A DNA stretch of 64,000 bases from Oligosphaera ethanolica (lineage in GTDB: Bacteria; Verrucomicrobiota; Lentisphaeria; Oligosphaerales; Oligosphaeraceae): NCBI RefSeq assembly GCF_030814695.1, contig NZ_JAUSVL010000001.1:5665306-5729305 (forward strand). Reading direction: 5' to 3'. Shown one piece after another: positions 8,243 to 17,054 of the stretch (the first letter of the stretch is position 1; each line of letters starts with the position of its first letter). Under the pieces are notes generated by a model. That model was not told the DNA's origin, made no database searches, and saw nothing but the letters and a program-made list of their open reading frames with translations. A program made the translations under genes and the position numbers.

Positions 8243-8971
8243 ATGACATCCCAACCGCACTTCCGGCGTATTCTGCTCAAACTCAGTGGCGAAATGCTCA
8301 AGGGCCCATCCGGTTTCGGTATTGACAGCACTGCCACCATGGCCGCCGCCAGCCGCATCAAGGAGGCCGTCGCCTCCGGCAGCCAGGTCGCCATCATCAT
8401 CGGCGCCGGCAATCTCTTCCGCGGCCAGGCCGGCAGTCGCCAGGGCATGGACCGCTCCTGCGCCGACAACATCGGCATGCTCGCCACCTGCATGAACGCC
8501 CTGGCCATGCGCGACGCCCTTGAGGGCATCGGCGTCCGCGCCGAAGTGCAATCCGCCATGGCCATCACCGGCGTGCTTGATCCCTTCGACCAGCGCCGGG
8601 CGGACCAGCTGCTCAACGCGGGCGTCGTCGTCCTCTTCGCCGCCGGCACCGGCCATCCCTACTTCACTACCGATACTTGCGCCGCCCTGCGCGCCTGCGA
8701 AATCCACGCCGATGCCGTTTTCAAGGGCACAAAAGTCAACGGCGTCTACTCCGCCGACCCCATGAAAGACCCCACGGCCACCCGCTACGAACGCGTCAGC
8801 TTCCAAACCGTACTGGCCAAGCGCCTGCAGGTCATGGACGCCACCGCATTCTCGCTCTGCCAAGACAACCGCCTGCCAATTGTCGTGTTTAAATTTGGCG
8901 AAGAGGGCGTTTTGAACGATATTATGCGCGGCAATTTCAGCGCCGCCACACTCGTCAGCGTGGACGACTGA
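8243..8971 (+). CDS. pyrH: Uridylate kinase (UMP kinase)
   Basis: A 242-residue amino-acid-kinase-fold enzyme that phosphorylates UMP to UDP. Diagnostic segments are RILLKLSGEML near the N-terminus, GAGNLFRG, NIGMLATCMNALAMRDALE, and the TTDTCAALRACEIHADAVFK / VNGVYSADP region that binds nucleotide. ATG 8243 is preceded by GGAGAGAG; the frame is open further upstream but without family similarity. It sits between tsf and frr, the canonical bacterial order. Confidence 0.98.
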   Translation: MTSQPHFRRILLKLSGEMLKGPSGFGIDSTATMAAASRIKEAVASGSQVAIIIGAGNLFRGQAGSRQGMDRSCADNIGMLATCMNALAMRDALEGIGVRAEVQSAMAITGVLDPFDQRRADQLLNAGVVVLFAAGTGHPYFTTDTCAALRACEIHADAVFKGTKVNGVYSADPMKDPTATRYERVSFQTVLAKRLQVMDATAFSLCQDNRLPIVVFKFGEEGVLNDIMRGNFSAATLVSVDD

Positions 8972-9021
8972 GTCCTGCTAGAGCTGTCATTCACCAACCA
9001 CCAACCTGGAGGACATCCGCT

Positions 9022-9615
9022 ATGGCTAAAAGCAAACCGGCCAGCAACGCCACCCCGGCCATCACCAGCATTGTCGAAGACACCAAGGCCACCATGCAGC
9101 AGGCGTTGGACATCATGCAGAAGGCCTTCGGCACCGTGCGCACAGGCAAAGCCTCACCGGCTCTGGCCGAGGGCATCATCGTCGAGTACTATGGCACCCA
9201 GACCCGCTTGAAAGACATCGCCAGCATCACCGCGCCGGAGCCGCGCATGCTAGTCATTCAGCCGTGGGATCAGGGCGCAGTCAAGAGCATTGAAAAGGCC
9301 ATTCAGGGCTCCGAACTCGGCATCAGCCCTGTCAGCGACGGCCGCATTATCCGCCTGCCCATACCCGAACTGAGCGAAGAACGCCGCAAGGACATGACCA
9401 AGCTCGTCAAAAAACGCGCAGAAGAATGCCGCATCGAAATCCGCAATGCTCGCCGCGATGCCAACGAAGCCATCAAGAAGGCCCAGAAGGCCTCTGAAAT
9501 CACCGAAGACGATCAGAAAGTCATGACTGACGACGTCCAGAAACTCACCGACAAAATGATTGAGCAGGTCAACAAGCTGCTCGAAGTCAAGGAAGCCGAA
9601 CTCATGGCCGTCTGA
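9022..9615 (+). CDS. frr: Ribosome recycling factor
   Basis: A 197-residue protein that, with EF-G, splits the post-termination ribosome. The motif VRTGKASPALAEGIIVEYYG, the PWDQGAVKSIEKAI strand, the DGRIIRLPIPELSEERRKD block and the RNARRDANEAIKKAQK helix are all family hallmarks. The N-terminus is about 12 residues longer than usual, with a Ser/Ala/Pro lead. ATG 9022 follows CTGGAGGAC. It lies 50 bases behind pyrH and is closed by the terminator at 9690-9736. Confidence 0.97.
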   Translation: MAKSKPASNATPAITSIVEDTKATMQQALDIMQKAFGTVRTGKASPALAEGIIVEYYGTQTRLKDIASITAPEPRMLVIQPWDQGAVKSIEKAIQGSELGISPVSDGRIIRLPIPELSEERRKDMTKLVKKRAEECRIEIRNARRDANEAIKKAQKASEITEDDQKVMTDDVQKLTDKMIEQVNKLLEVKEAELMAV

Positions 9616-9689
9616 TTACCCCCTGCCCCACTCCCACAGCGCCAGCGCCAGGCTCAACCTCACTTGGCGTTATGGCGGCTGTGATACCA

Positions 9690-9736
9690 CGAAGAGCCAC
9701 CGGCACGCTTCTGCGCCACCGGTGGCTCTTCGTTTG
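9690..9736 (+). terminator. Terminator hairpin after frr
   Basis: The 14-base perfect arms CGAAGAGCCACCGG and CCGGTGGCTCTTCG enclose a 15-base loop and are followed by TTTGT. It ends the frr transcript and also faces the end of the convergent oligoribonuclease gene. Confidence 0.8.
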
Positions 9737-9776
9737 TGGATATCGTAGTGTGGCGCAACGCCGACAGCGGCAATGT

Positions 9777-10316
9777 TCAGCGCAGGAGTTCGCGGCGGTA
9801 GTAGCGCAGTTCGGCGATGGACTCGCGGATATCGTCCAGCGCGCGGTGTTTTTCCTGCTTGCTGAAGCCGCCCATGATTTGCGGTGCCCAGCGTTCTGCG
9901 AGGATCTTGAGGGTGCTGACATCGAGATTCCGGTAGTGGAAATAGGCCTCAAGCATCGGCATGTACTGGTAGAGAAAGCGCCGGTCCTGCCCAATGCTGT
10001 TCCCACAGATGGGGCTCTTGCCCGCAGGGACGTACTGGCTGACAAAAGCCAGCGTCTGCGCCTCGGCCTCGGCTTCGCTGACGCCGCTCTGGCGCACCCG
10101 TTCCAGCAGCCCCGACTGGCTGTGGTGGGTCTGATTCCACTCGTCCATCGCCGCCAGCACCTCTTCCGGCTGGCGCACGGCCAGGACGGGGCCCTCGGCA
10201 ACGACGTTCAGGTCGTTATCCGTGATCAGCGTGGCGATCTCAATGATGCGATCGCGCTCGGGGCGCAACCCCGTCATCTCCAGATCAATCCAAATCAGGT
10301 TCTTTTCATCAAGCAT
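9777..10316 (-). CDS. orn: Oligoribonuclease (DEDDh 3'-5' exonuclease)
   Basis: A 179-residue DEDDh exonuclease that degrades 2-5-nt RNAs and pGpG. The motifs are ordered as in Orn: WIDLEMTGL (Asp/Glu pair), the second Asp in GNSIGQDRRF, and H-x4-D in HRALDDIRESI near the C-terminus. Length and motif spacing equal the family norm. GGGAGTGAG precedes ATG 10316. It lies 82 bases behind the beta-helix gene at the end of a minus-strand run starting with the mraY-like gene, though it may have its own promoter. Confidence 0.95.
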   Translation of the reverse strand: MLDEKNLIWIDLEMTGLRPERDRIIEIATLITDNDLNVVAEGPVLAVRQPEEVLAAMDEWNQTHHSQSGLLERVRQSGVSEAEAEAQTLAFVSQYVPAGKSPICGNSIGQDRRFLYQYMPMLEAYFHYRNLDVSTLKILAERWAPQIMGGFSKQEKHRALDDIRESIAELRYYRRELLR

Positions 10317-10398
10317 TGACTCACTCCCTACTCACTGCGACACAAACGAACGCGCCGGCCCGGGGTGGCGCCGGCGCAGTAATAACAATGAAGACGGT

Positions 10399-13323
10399 TT
10401 ATTCCAGGCGGATAGTCCCGGCCTGCTCCACGCGCCAGGTCTGCGCGCCGGTGCCGGCCCACTGCAGCCACTGGCGCTTCTCGCGCCGGAACACGCCGAT
10501 ATTGAAACGAATGTCCGTGCCGGCGGCGGTCGGAATGGCCACGGCTGCCAGCGGTACCGTCCATTCCGCAGTCCAGCCTTGGTCATTCACTGTGGCGCGG
10601 AAAGACACCGCCGCGGCGAGCTTTGTCGACGCGGCTTCCGGCGCGCCGGCCTCAGTAGAACTTTCGCAGCCGCCGTCGGGAAAGCCATGAAGAACGAAGG
10701 TCGGGTGCTGCGCGTTGTTGTCAGCGTCCGCAAAACAGAGTTCGACGCCGTCGGTCTTGGTCCATTGACTCGGACCGTCCAACTGCGGCGCCTTGGTCAA
10801 GGGCACGTCGATTTTCACGCGCAGGACGCCATCGTGATGCGCCAACCAGGCCCGCGCGGGGGCGCCATCGGCCTTGCTGCGATCCTGGTTCTCCTGCACC
10901 AGCTCGGCTGCGGCCGGGAAGCCTTGGGGCAGCGACTTCACCAACAGGGGCGTCGTGCGCCGGGGCAACGGCGGGCGCTTTGGCGGCGTCGCCGCCACTG
11001 GCACCAGCCCCGGCCGGCGCGGCTCCATGCCCTTGACGATGCCGGCGAAGCTCACGTCGTCCACAAAGGCCTTGCCAGCACCGCTCTTGGTGATGGCGAT
11101 GCGGTGCGCGCCGGGAGCGTCCGGGCTGCGATAGCGCAGGAACAGCTGCCGCCACACGCCATCAGCGCGGGCCTCGTCAGCCTGGGCAATGAGCTTGCCG
11201 TCTTCGTAGAGGGCGATGTTCAGCTTGGCACCGTCAACGAGTTTGAGCCAAGTGATGTATTCGTAGTCCTGATTGGGCCGCAGCGCCGGCAGCGCCTGTT
11301 CGACGCCGCTGGGCTCGTCGCCGGCAAGCTCCATGCCGGCGCCAACGATGGTGTCGCGAGTCGTGTAACTTTCGGTAATACCGCCCGGCCCCCAGATAAT
11401 CTTGGCGGTCTTGGCGCCCGTCAGCTCCCATGGGCCGAGCTTGCCGTGGTAACGGCTCCACTGGAACGAGCCGTGCGCGACCAGATTGCGCAGGGGCGTG
11501 TCCGCCAAGCGGTATTCTGGATTCGGCGGATTGGCAAAGTCGTGACCGGCACGCCAGGTATCGCCCGGCTCATAGGCCCCGACGCCGGGCTTGTCGCCCG
11601 TGATCCCCGGCACCACGAGCCCCGCGCCCTGCCCGGCATGGAAGCCCATGAAGGTGTCAATGCCCAGCTGCTCTTTGGGAATGTCATAGCGGTTGGCGAC
11701 GAAGATCGCGTTGTAGTGATCGGCTATCTTGCCGACCACGGCGTTGTTGATGTACGAGCAGTGGTACAGCCAGTCGCTGGCCCAGCGGCCCCAATTGCCG
11801 GCCTTGCCCAGCATGCTGTTGTTGATCACGTGGTTGTTCTGCCCCGGTCGGTTCAAACGGATGTCGCAGCCGTTGATATTCCACACGACATTGCGGTACA
11901 CAAAATAGTTGCTGGTGAAGTTATCCAGGTAGATGCCCATGCGCGTGCCGTGGGCGGCGTTGTCGTGACACCAGTTGTAGCGGAATTCCGTGCCACCGCC
12001 GTCCGATGCGCAGACGTAGGTAGCACCGAGATCGTGGCATATCCGTCCCATGCGGTGGATATCGTTGTACTGGATGATGTTGGCCTGCCCGCCTGGCAGC
12101 ATGCAATCCCGACCGGTGTCATGCAGACTGCAATGGCTCACTAGGTGCTCCTGGCCGGCAAGACGAATGGGCGTGTCGTAGCTACCCGTGTAGTCCGTGT
12201 GATGGATCCAGCAGTTGATGATACTGTTACGGGTACCCGACACCGACACGCCATCGCCCGCGCAATACGCTATTTCGCTGTCCCGCAGGACATTGCGCGA
12301 GCCACTGAGTTGGCTGCCCACTTTCGCTCCCAGCCCATAGCTGGTGTCGCCGCCACGCAGATTGCCCTGATGCAACACCCGGAGCCCCTTGAGCACGCAA
12401 TCTTCGCTGCCCAGGACATTGACAGTCGCCGCCACTACCTCAATGCCGCTGATAAGGACGTGCCGACAGCGTTCCAATGTCAGTCCACTGCGGCGACGCT
12501 GGAACTCAATGGCTAGCGCATTGGCGTCGGCGCCTGCCGGCACCTGCAGATACAGCGCCTTCTCCCCGTCGTCGTAGAACCACTCGCCAGGCGCGTCAAT
12601 CTCGCCCTTGCCGCCCTTGAGGTAGAAATAGCCGCCCTGCGGGCGCGTCAGGCCCATGAAGCGCCAACCGCCCCGGGTGGCCTTGCCGGCATTGGGAAAA
12701 GACAGCGTCTTGGTGGCCGCGTCGTAGTTTTCGACGACGACGCTCCACGATGTCCACTTGGCCCCGCCCATCACCCACAGTACCGCGCCCTGCCAGTAGC
12801 CGTCGGGACGGTCAGGTAGTTCGGGACATACAAGGGCGTCTTCCTGCTTGCAGGCCTGGAAGGTCTGGCCTTCCCAATCCAGCAAGTCGTCATTGCTCTT
12901 GTTGGGCCAACGCGCTTCCACGCCGGGCTGGCCATTAAGCAACAGCTGATTGAATTCGCCCAACGACCAGTCGCAGCGCGCTTTCCAAATATCGCCCTGT
13001 ACCCTCTGCCAGCCCGTCACCGCGTCGCAACCGCTGAAGACCGGCGTTTCGCCCGGCCAGGCCGCAAAGCTCAGAGGCTTCTCAGCCGTACCGGCGACAT
13101 CCTTGATCACCACGGCCTCGCGGTAGGTCCCGCCACGAATCAGGCAGCGGTCACCGGGCTGCATCACCGTGGCAGCGTGGCCAACGCTGCGCCACGGCGC
13201 AGCGACACTGCCCGCTGCCGCGTCATCGCCCAGCGGCGATACCACGTATTCAGCCGCGCCGGCGATCGTCGCCAACGCCACGGCACTACAAAGACTCAGC
13301 AGACTACGGGTCGTCGTTATCAT
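10399..13323 (-). CDS. Secreted right-handed beta-helix protein with carbohydrate-binding domains
   Basis: A 974-residue exported protein. It has a signal peptide (residues 1-23, ending AGAAE), then YVVSPLGDDAAAGSVAAPW, the usual opening of extracellular parallel beta-helix (DUF1565-like) proteins. Short Gly/Asn-rich rungs with NNHVINN-type turns occupy about 290-560. A jelly-roll, CBM4/9-like module covers roughly 620-770 (ending GKAFVDDVSFAG), and a DOMON/CBM9-like module covers about 800-974 (DGVELCFADAD, EWTVPLAAV, RFNIGVFRRE). The architecture suggests a polysaccharide lyase or glycan-binding enzyme; no lyase catalytic residues could be assigned. It follows the FAD oxidoreductase gene by 105 bases. 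Confidence 0.75.
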   Translation of the reverse strand: MITTTRSLLSLCSAVALATIAGAAEYVVSPLGDDAAAGSVAAPWRSVGHAATVMQPGDRCLIRGGTYREAVVIKDVAGTAEKPLSFAAWPGETPVFSGCDAVTGWQRVQGDIWKARCDWSLGEFNQLLLNGQPGVEARWPNKSNDDLLDWEGQTFQACKQEDALVCPELPDRPDGYWQGAVLWVMGGAKWTSWSVVVENYDAATKTLSFPNAGKATRGGWRFMGLTRPQGGYFYLKGGKGEIDAPGEWFYDDGEKALYLQVPAGADANALAIEFQRRRSGLTLERCRHVLISGIEVVAATVNVLGSEDCVLKGLRVLHQGNLRGGDTSYGLGAKVGSQLSGSRNVLRDSEIAYCAGDGVSVSGTRNSIINCWIHHTDYTGSYDTPIRLAGQEHLVSHCSLHDTGRDCMLPGGQANIIQYNDIHRMGRICHDLGATYVCASDGGGTEFRYNWCHDNAAHGTRMGIYLDNFTSNYFVYRNVVWNINGCDIRLNRPGQNNHVINNSMLGKAGNWGRWASDWLYHCSYINNAVVGKIADHYNAIFVANRYDIPKEQLGIDTFMGFHAGQGAGLVVPGITGDKPGVGAYEPGDTWRAGHDFANPPNPEYRLADTPLRNLVAHGSFQWSRYHGKLGPWELTGAKTAKIIWGPGGITESYTTRDTIVGAGMELAGDEPSGVEQALPALRPNQDYEYITWLKLVDGAKLNIALYEDGKLIAQADEARADGVWRQLFLRYRSPDAPGAHRIAITKSGAGKAFVDDVSFAGIVKGMEPRRPGLVPVAATPPKRPPLPRRTTPLLVKSLPQGFPAAAELVQENQDRSKADGAPARAWLAHHDGVLRVKIDVPLTKAPQLDGPSQWTKTDGVELCFADADNNAQHPTFVLHGFPDGGCESSTEAGAPEAASTKLAAAVSFRATVNDQGWTAEWTVPLAAVAIPTAAGTDIRFNIGVFRREKRQWLQWAGTGAQTWRVEQAGTIRLE

Positions 13324-13428
13324 CTCGTCTTCTCCTCGTCTGAATGGGTGATTGGATGTCGCCGGGATAATGCCGCGCCGCTGGCGGCCGGCACGTCAGC
13401 TGCCGCTACCGCCATGCTGCCGCGTACG

Positions 13429-14757
13429 TCAGCCTGCGGCGTTGGGCAGGAATGCGCCCATGCCAAGCAGGCGCCGCTGCAGTTCGGCGACCGCGAAGCC
13501 GCGCGTGGTCGTCTGCTGTTCGATGGCGATGGCCGCGGCCATGCCAGCGGCCTGGCCCGTGATGTAACAGCCTGGCATTACCCGGATGGATCCCTGGATC
13601 TTGCGGTCACTGCTGATGCAGCGGCCGGCGACCAGCAAGTTGTCCATGCCACGCGGTGTTAGGCAGCGATAGGGAATGCCGTAACTCTCGCCCTTGCCGT
13701 AGCGCAGGGTCTTGCGGAACTCTTCTTCAAACTCGGCGTACTTCGTGGTGTCGGGCTTGGACGGATGGATGTCCACCGGGTAGCAGTAGCGCCCGATTTC
13801 GTCAGCAAAAACCGCACGGGCAATAAAATCGTCCACATTGAGGACGTAGTCGCCCTGCACACGCCGGCTCTCGCGGATGCCCAGCAGCGACCCGGTCTGC
13901 ACCAGCACCATCTTCTCGTAGCCGGGAATGTACTTCTTGTAGAAGGCCTCGAATTCAGGCAGGCGCTGCCGGCCTTCAATGAGGAATTTGGTCAGCGAGC
14001 GTTCGTCAGTGGCATCCACGCCAAAAGCATGGCCGATATTGCCGCCCATGATGTGCTCGCCGACGCGGAACATGCCCGGGTGATGGGGATCGTTGACGGT
14101 GAAGAGCTTGTCTTCGGCAAAGACCTTCATCAGCGTTTCCTGCACCCGCACGCCGGAGTCGCGGAAACGATCCACGTCAATATCCGTCCAGACGCTGCAG
14201 AGGGTACCGGGCATCATGCTACCGTCCGTGTCGCCCTTCTCGTAAGGCGCACCAGCCCAGGCTGCCAAGTCGCCGTCACCCGTGCAGTCAATGAAGACTT
14301 TCGCCTTGACCGCGAAAAAGCCGCTCTTGGCATTGCAGATCGCGGCTTGTACCACGCCACCATCGTGAAGCACATCCACGACCTGGGTGTGAAAACTGAA
14401 CTCGACACCCGCCGCCAGCAACAGCCGGTCATAGACCCGCTTCAGCAGCTCCGCCGGAATGCTGTTGTCGCCGCCAGGAAAATTCGGCCCCTTCTCCTTG
14501 CTCAGCTCTTCGCGGACCTCACGACCAATGCCATCGGCGAGAAAGTTGACGCCATCGCCGAACATCATGAACACCGGCACCAGCCCGGCGGTGCCCATGC
14601 CACCCAAGCAGGAATGGCCCTCGGCCAAAAAGACCTTGCGCCCCTGCCGCGCCGCAACCAGCGCCGCCGCCACGCCAGCCGGACCACCGCCCGCGATAAA
14701 GACGTCGACATCGTGGCGGACCGCTACGCGCTTCTGATACTCAATTTGCTGTGACAT
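13429..14757 (-). CDS. FAD-dependent oxidoreductase (FAD_oxidored family)
   Basis: A 442-residue flavoprotein. The N-terminal Rossmann motif is FIAGGGPAGVAAALVAARQG, followed by HSCLGGMGTAG (FAD contact) and FIDCTGDGDLAAWAG. The C-terminal FAD block GRCISSDRKIQGSIRVMPGC then GQAAGMAAAIA completes the fold. In PVC bacteria such proteins are common beside secreted carbohydrate enzymes, but their substrates are largely undefined. ATG 14757 has GAAGGAAC upstream, whereas a longer reading from 14814 has none. It lies between a DNA polymerase gene (62-base gap) and a beta-helix gene. Confidence 0.85.
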   Translation of the reverse strand: MSQQIEYQKRVAVRHDVDVFIAGGGPAGVAAALVAARQGRKVFLAEGHSCLGGMGTAGLVPVFMMFGDGVNFLADGIGREVREELSKEKGPNFPGGDNSIPAELLKRVYDRLLLAAGVEFSFHTQVVDVLHDGGVVQAAICNAKSGFFAVKAKVFIDCTGDGDLAAWAGAPYEKGDTDGSMMPGTLCSVWTDIDVDRFRDSGVRVQETLMKVFAEDKLFTVNDPHHPGMFRVGEHIMGGNIGHAFGVDATDERSLTKFLIEGRQRLPEFEAFYKKYIPGYEKMVLVQTGSLLGIRESRRVQGDYVLNVDDFIARAVFADEIGRYCYPVDIHPSKPDTTKYAEFEEEFRKTLRYGKGESYGIPYRCLTPRGMDNLLVAGRCISSDRKIQGSIRVMPGCYITGQAAGMAAAIAIEQQTTTRGFAVAELQRRLLGMGAFLPNAAG

Positions 14758-14819
14758 GACTATGTTCCTTCTTTCTGTTCTTTGTCGTGCATGACCATAG
14801 CGGCCAGTTCCCAAAGGGC

Positions 14820-17012
14820 TCAGCCTTCGGCGAATTTCGCCTTCAGCTGCGCCAGTTTATCCAGATAATAGGGGATATTTTCGTCCCGTTGCTGCTCGTC
14901 GGCCTCTTCGAGAAGCCGGGCATTACCGACGACGGACACGTTCTTTTTGTCGCCGGTGACATAGAATTCGACGGAGTCGCCCTGCAGGTATTCCTTTTTG
15001 GCCTGCAGCGCCAGTTCGTAGGCGGCGCTGCGCTTGGTGGCTTTCGCTGCAAGTTTTTCGGCGTATAGGCGCGGCGCCATGGACAGAATTTCGCGCTTGG
15101 CGAAGTCCTTCAACGGCAGGCGATGCTCACGGATGTCTGTTTCGAAACGTTCATAGAGCGCCGGCAATTCCGCCTCGCGCCCCGTCAGCAGCATAGTGAG
15201 GTGCTCCATCATGTAGCGGCGTTGGAAGGGCTCCAAGCCGCGGGATTTGAGGGCGGCGCCGGTCACACTCACCCGGCCATCCCAATCCAGCAGGGCGTAA
15301 TTCTTGCTCTTGTAGCCATACATGGCCTGATAGGACGCATCAAGTTCGACCTCAATGCCCGGCGGCAGGATGGCCTGCACCCGCCGTTCCATTTCAGCCT
15401 GATCGGTCATCCCAGGCGGCGGCGTGAAGTAAATGCCGTCGGTATCCATTTCTACGATGATCGCACCGGCGTCCTGCAGGAAATCGCGCATGCTGCCGAG
15501 GATTTCCCGGCCCTCGCGCGTGATGGCATTGGCCATGACGTAGTCGTTGAAGGTGCCCTGCGAAAAGGCCGTGTAGCCATAAAACGAATTGATCAAAATC
15601 TTGAAACTGCCCTGCAGAGCGCTGTAGTTTTCCTTCTCGTGGCCACTAGCCTCGCGCATGGCGTCCTTCGCTGCGAGGCGGAAATTGCGCAGCTCGCCGA
15701 GAATACGCCCGAAAGCCCGCTCGCTGTCCCCAGCCGGACACATGCCCCGCGCCAAAATGATGGACGGATACAAGCTGCGCACGTCAACATGCCAGACATT
15801 CTGAAAGACGCCGCTGTGTTGCGCTTCCGTCAGCGCGCCCTGCAGGGGCTGCGCTTGCTGCGGGATGGGCAAACTGGCGTTAGCCTGCATGTACTCGGCG
15901 CAGAGCAAGGCGTCAATGCGCGTGGCATTGCCGCGAGTAATGCAGCTCTGATAGCTGTACGGCACCAGCTGCGCTTGGTAGAAATAGCTCGGAGAAAGGA
16001 TGCGGCTGAGCGCGTCGGTCTCCCGGACGTCGTCCATGCAGTACTTCATCAGCGTTTCGGGGTCTTCCTCGAAAATCCGCGTGATGTCATTGCCGGCGAC
16101 GTAGGTGCGGTTTTCGGCGGCGACGCCGAAGTACCTGGCGGCTGGCTTCAGGCCATGTCCGTCCATGTCGCGATGGGCGACGTCGTACAGCTGCACGAGG
16201 TGCCAGGTGTCCACCACATGCCGCCCGTAGATGTCATAGCGCTTGTAGGTCGCCGTGCGCTCACCCGCCGTAAAACGCGAGCTGCGCGCAAAGGTCGGTC
16301 GCCGGCTGCGCCCGAGAACAAAGGGGATCTTGTGGCGCTTGCAGCGCTTGTCCAGATAATCGAGGTCGAAATTGAAGATATTGTGGCCCTCAATGACGTC
16401 TGGGTCGCGCTCCTGGATCAGCTCAAGCATGCGCTTGAGCATGGCGGCTTCACCAGCCTGGGCCACCGACAGGCAGCACTCCCAGCCCGTGCTGTCCTTG
16501 AGTGAAACCAGCAGCACTTCGTCGCTCGCGCGCAATGCGTCGGGGAAATGAAAGCCATCGGCCGTGCGCGTCTCAATGTCGAGCTGCATACGGCGCAGAT
16601 CCTGGAAGGCCATACCGCGGAACAGCCGGGCAGGCAGCATGGTCAGGATCTGCTGCGCCTTGTCAGTAAAAAGCCGATACGGCGCCAGCGGCGCACTGGG
16701 ATTCATGCCCGTGAGATCCTTGAGATCCTTCACCGCGTCCTCATAGGCACTCCAGGACGGAAAGGACACCCGCACGCGATGCATGCCGTCGCCGCGCAGC
16801 GGCGTTATTTCGCTCGTGTCCTTGAGTGCTCGGGCCAGCTCCGGCCCCGACACCAGCAGCCACGGTTGAAAGGGCATGATTTCGCGGGTCACCACGTCGT
16901 CCGTGCCACGGCGGAACAGCACCGCCCGGCCAGCCGAGTCCGTTTCCACCGCCACCACGCGATCATAGTCGCTGCGAACCAGTCGGCTGATGTCCATAGT
17001 TGCCATTGTCAT
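14820..17012 (-). CDS. DNA polymerase, family B
   Basis: A 730-residue family-B polymerase. The 3'-5' exonuclease domain shows Exo I QLDIETR, Exo II HNIFNFDLDYL and Exo III YCMDDVRET. The polymerase domain shows motif A DVRSLYPSII, motif B KILINSFYGY and motif C VEMDTDGIYF, with a later KSRGLEPF thumb segment. Motif C reads DTDG, as in thermococcal-type enzymes, so the catalytic Asp pair is intact. Both activities should be functional; a role in repair or translesion synthesis (like Pol II) is inferred. ATG 17012 follows AAGAAAGAG. It lies 42 bases behind the mraY-like gene. Confidence 0.92.
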   Translation of the reverse strand: MTMATMDISRLVRSDYDRVVAVETDSAGRAVLFRRGTDDVVTREIMPFQPWLLVSGPELARALKDTSEITPLRGDGMHRVRVSFPSWSAYEDAVKDLKDLTGMNPSAPLAPYRLFTDKAQQILTMLPARLFRGMAFQDLRRMQLDIETRTADGFHFPDALRASDEVLLVSLKDSTGWECCLSVAQAGEAAMLKRMLELIQERDPDVIEGHNIFNFDLDYLDKRCKRHKIPFVLGRSRRPTFARSSRFTAGERTATYKRYDIYGRHVVDTWHLVQLYDVAHRDMDGHGLKPAARYFGVAAENRTYVAGNDITRIFEEDPETLMKYCMDDVRETDALSRILSPSYFYQAQLVPYSYQSCITRGNATRIDALLCAEYMQANASLPIPQQAQPLQGALTEAQHSGVFQNVWHVDVRSLYPSIILARGMCPAGDSERAFGRILGELRNFRLAAKDAMREASGHEKENYSALQGSFKILINSFYGYTAFSQGTFNDYVMANAITREGREILGSMRDFLQDAGAIIVEMDTDGIYFTPPPGMTDQAEMERRVQAILPPGIEVELDASYQAMYGYKSKNYALLDWDGRVSVTGAALKSRGLEPFQRRYMMEHLTMLLTGREAELPALYERFETDIREHRLPLKDFAKREILSMAPRLYAEKLAAKATKRSAAYELALQAKKEYLQGDSVEFYVTGDKKNVSVVGNARLLEEADEQQRDENIPYYLDKLAQLKAKFAEG

Positions 17013-17054
17013 CACTCTTTCTTCAGCGCGACCGGGCCGCAGCACGCGCACCGT

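Noticed and set aside
10222..12144. 640-codon open frame on the plus strand opposite the beta-helix gene
   Set aside because: It is the antisense shadow of a GC-rich gene with clear domains; its translation shows no family motif and no ribosome site.
14820..17012. Inactive polymerase because motif C reads DTDG instead of DTDS
   Set aside because: Both catalytic Asp residues are present, and DTDG is found in active thermococcal family-B enzymes.
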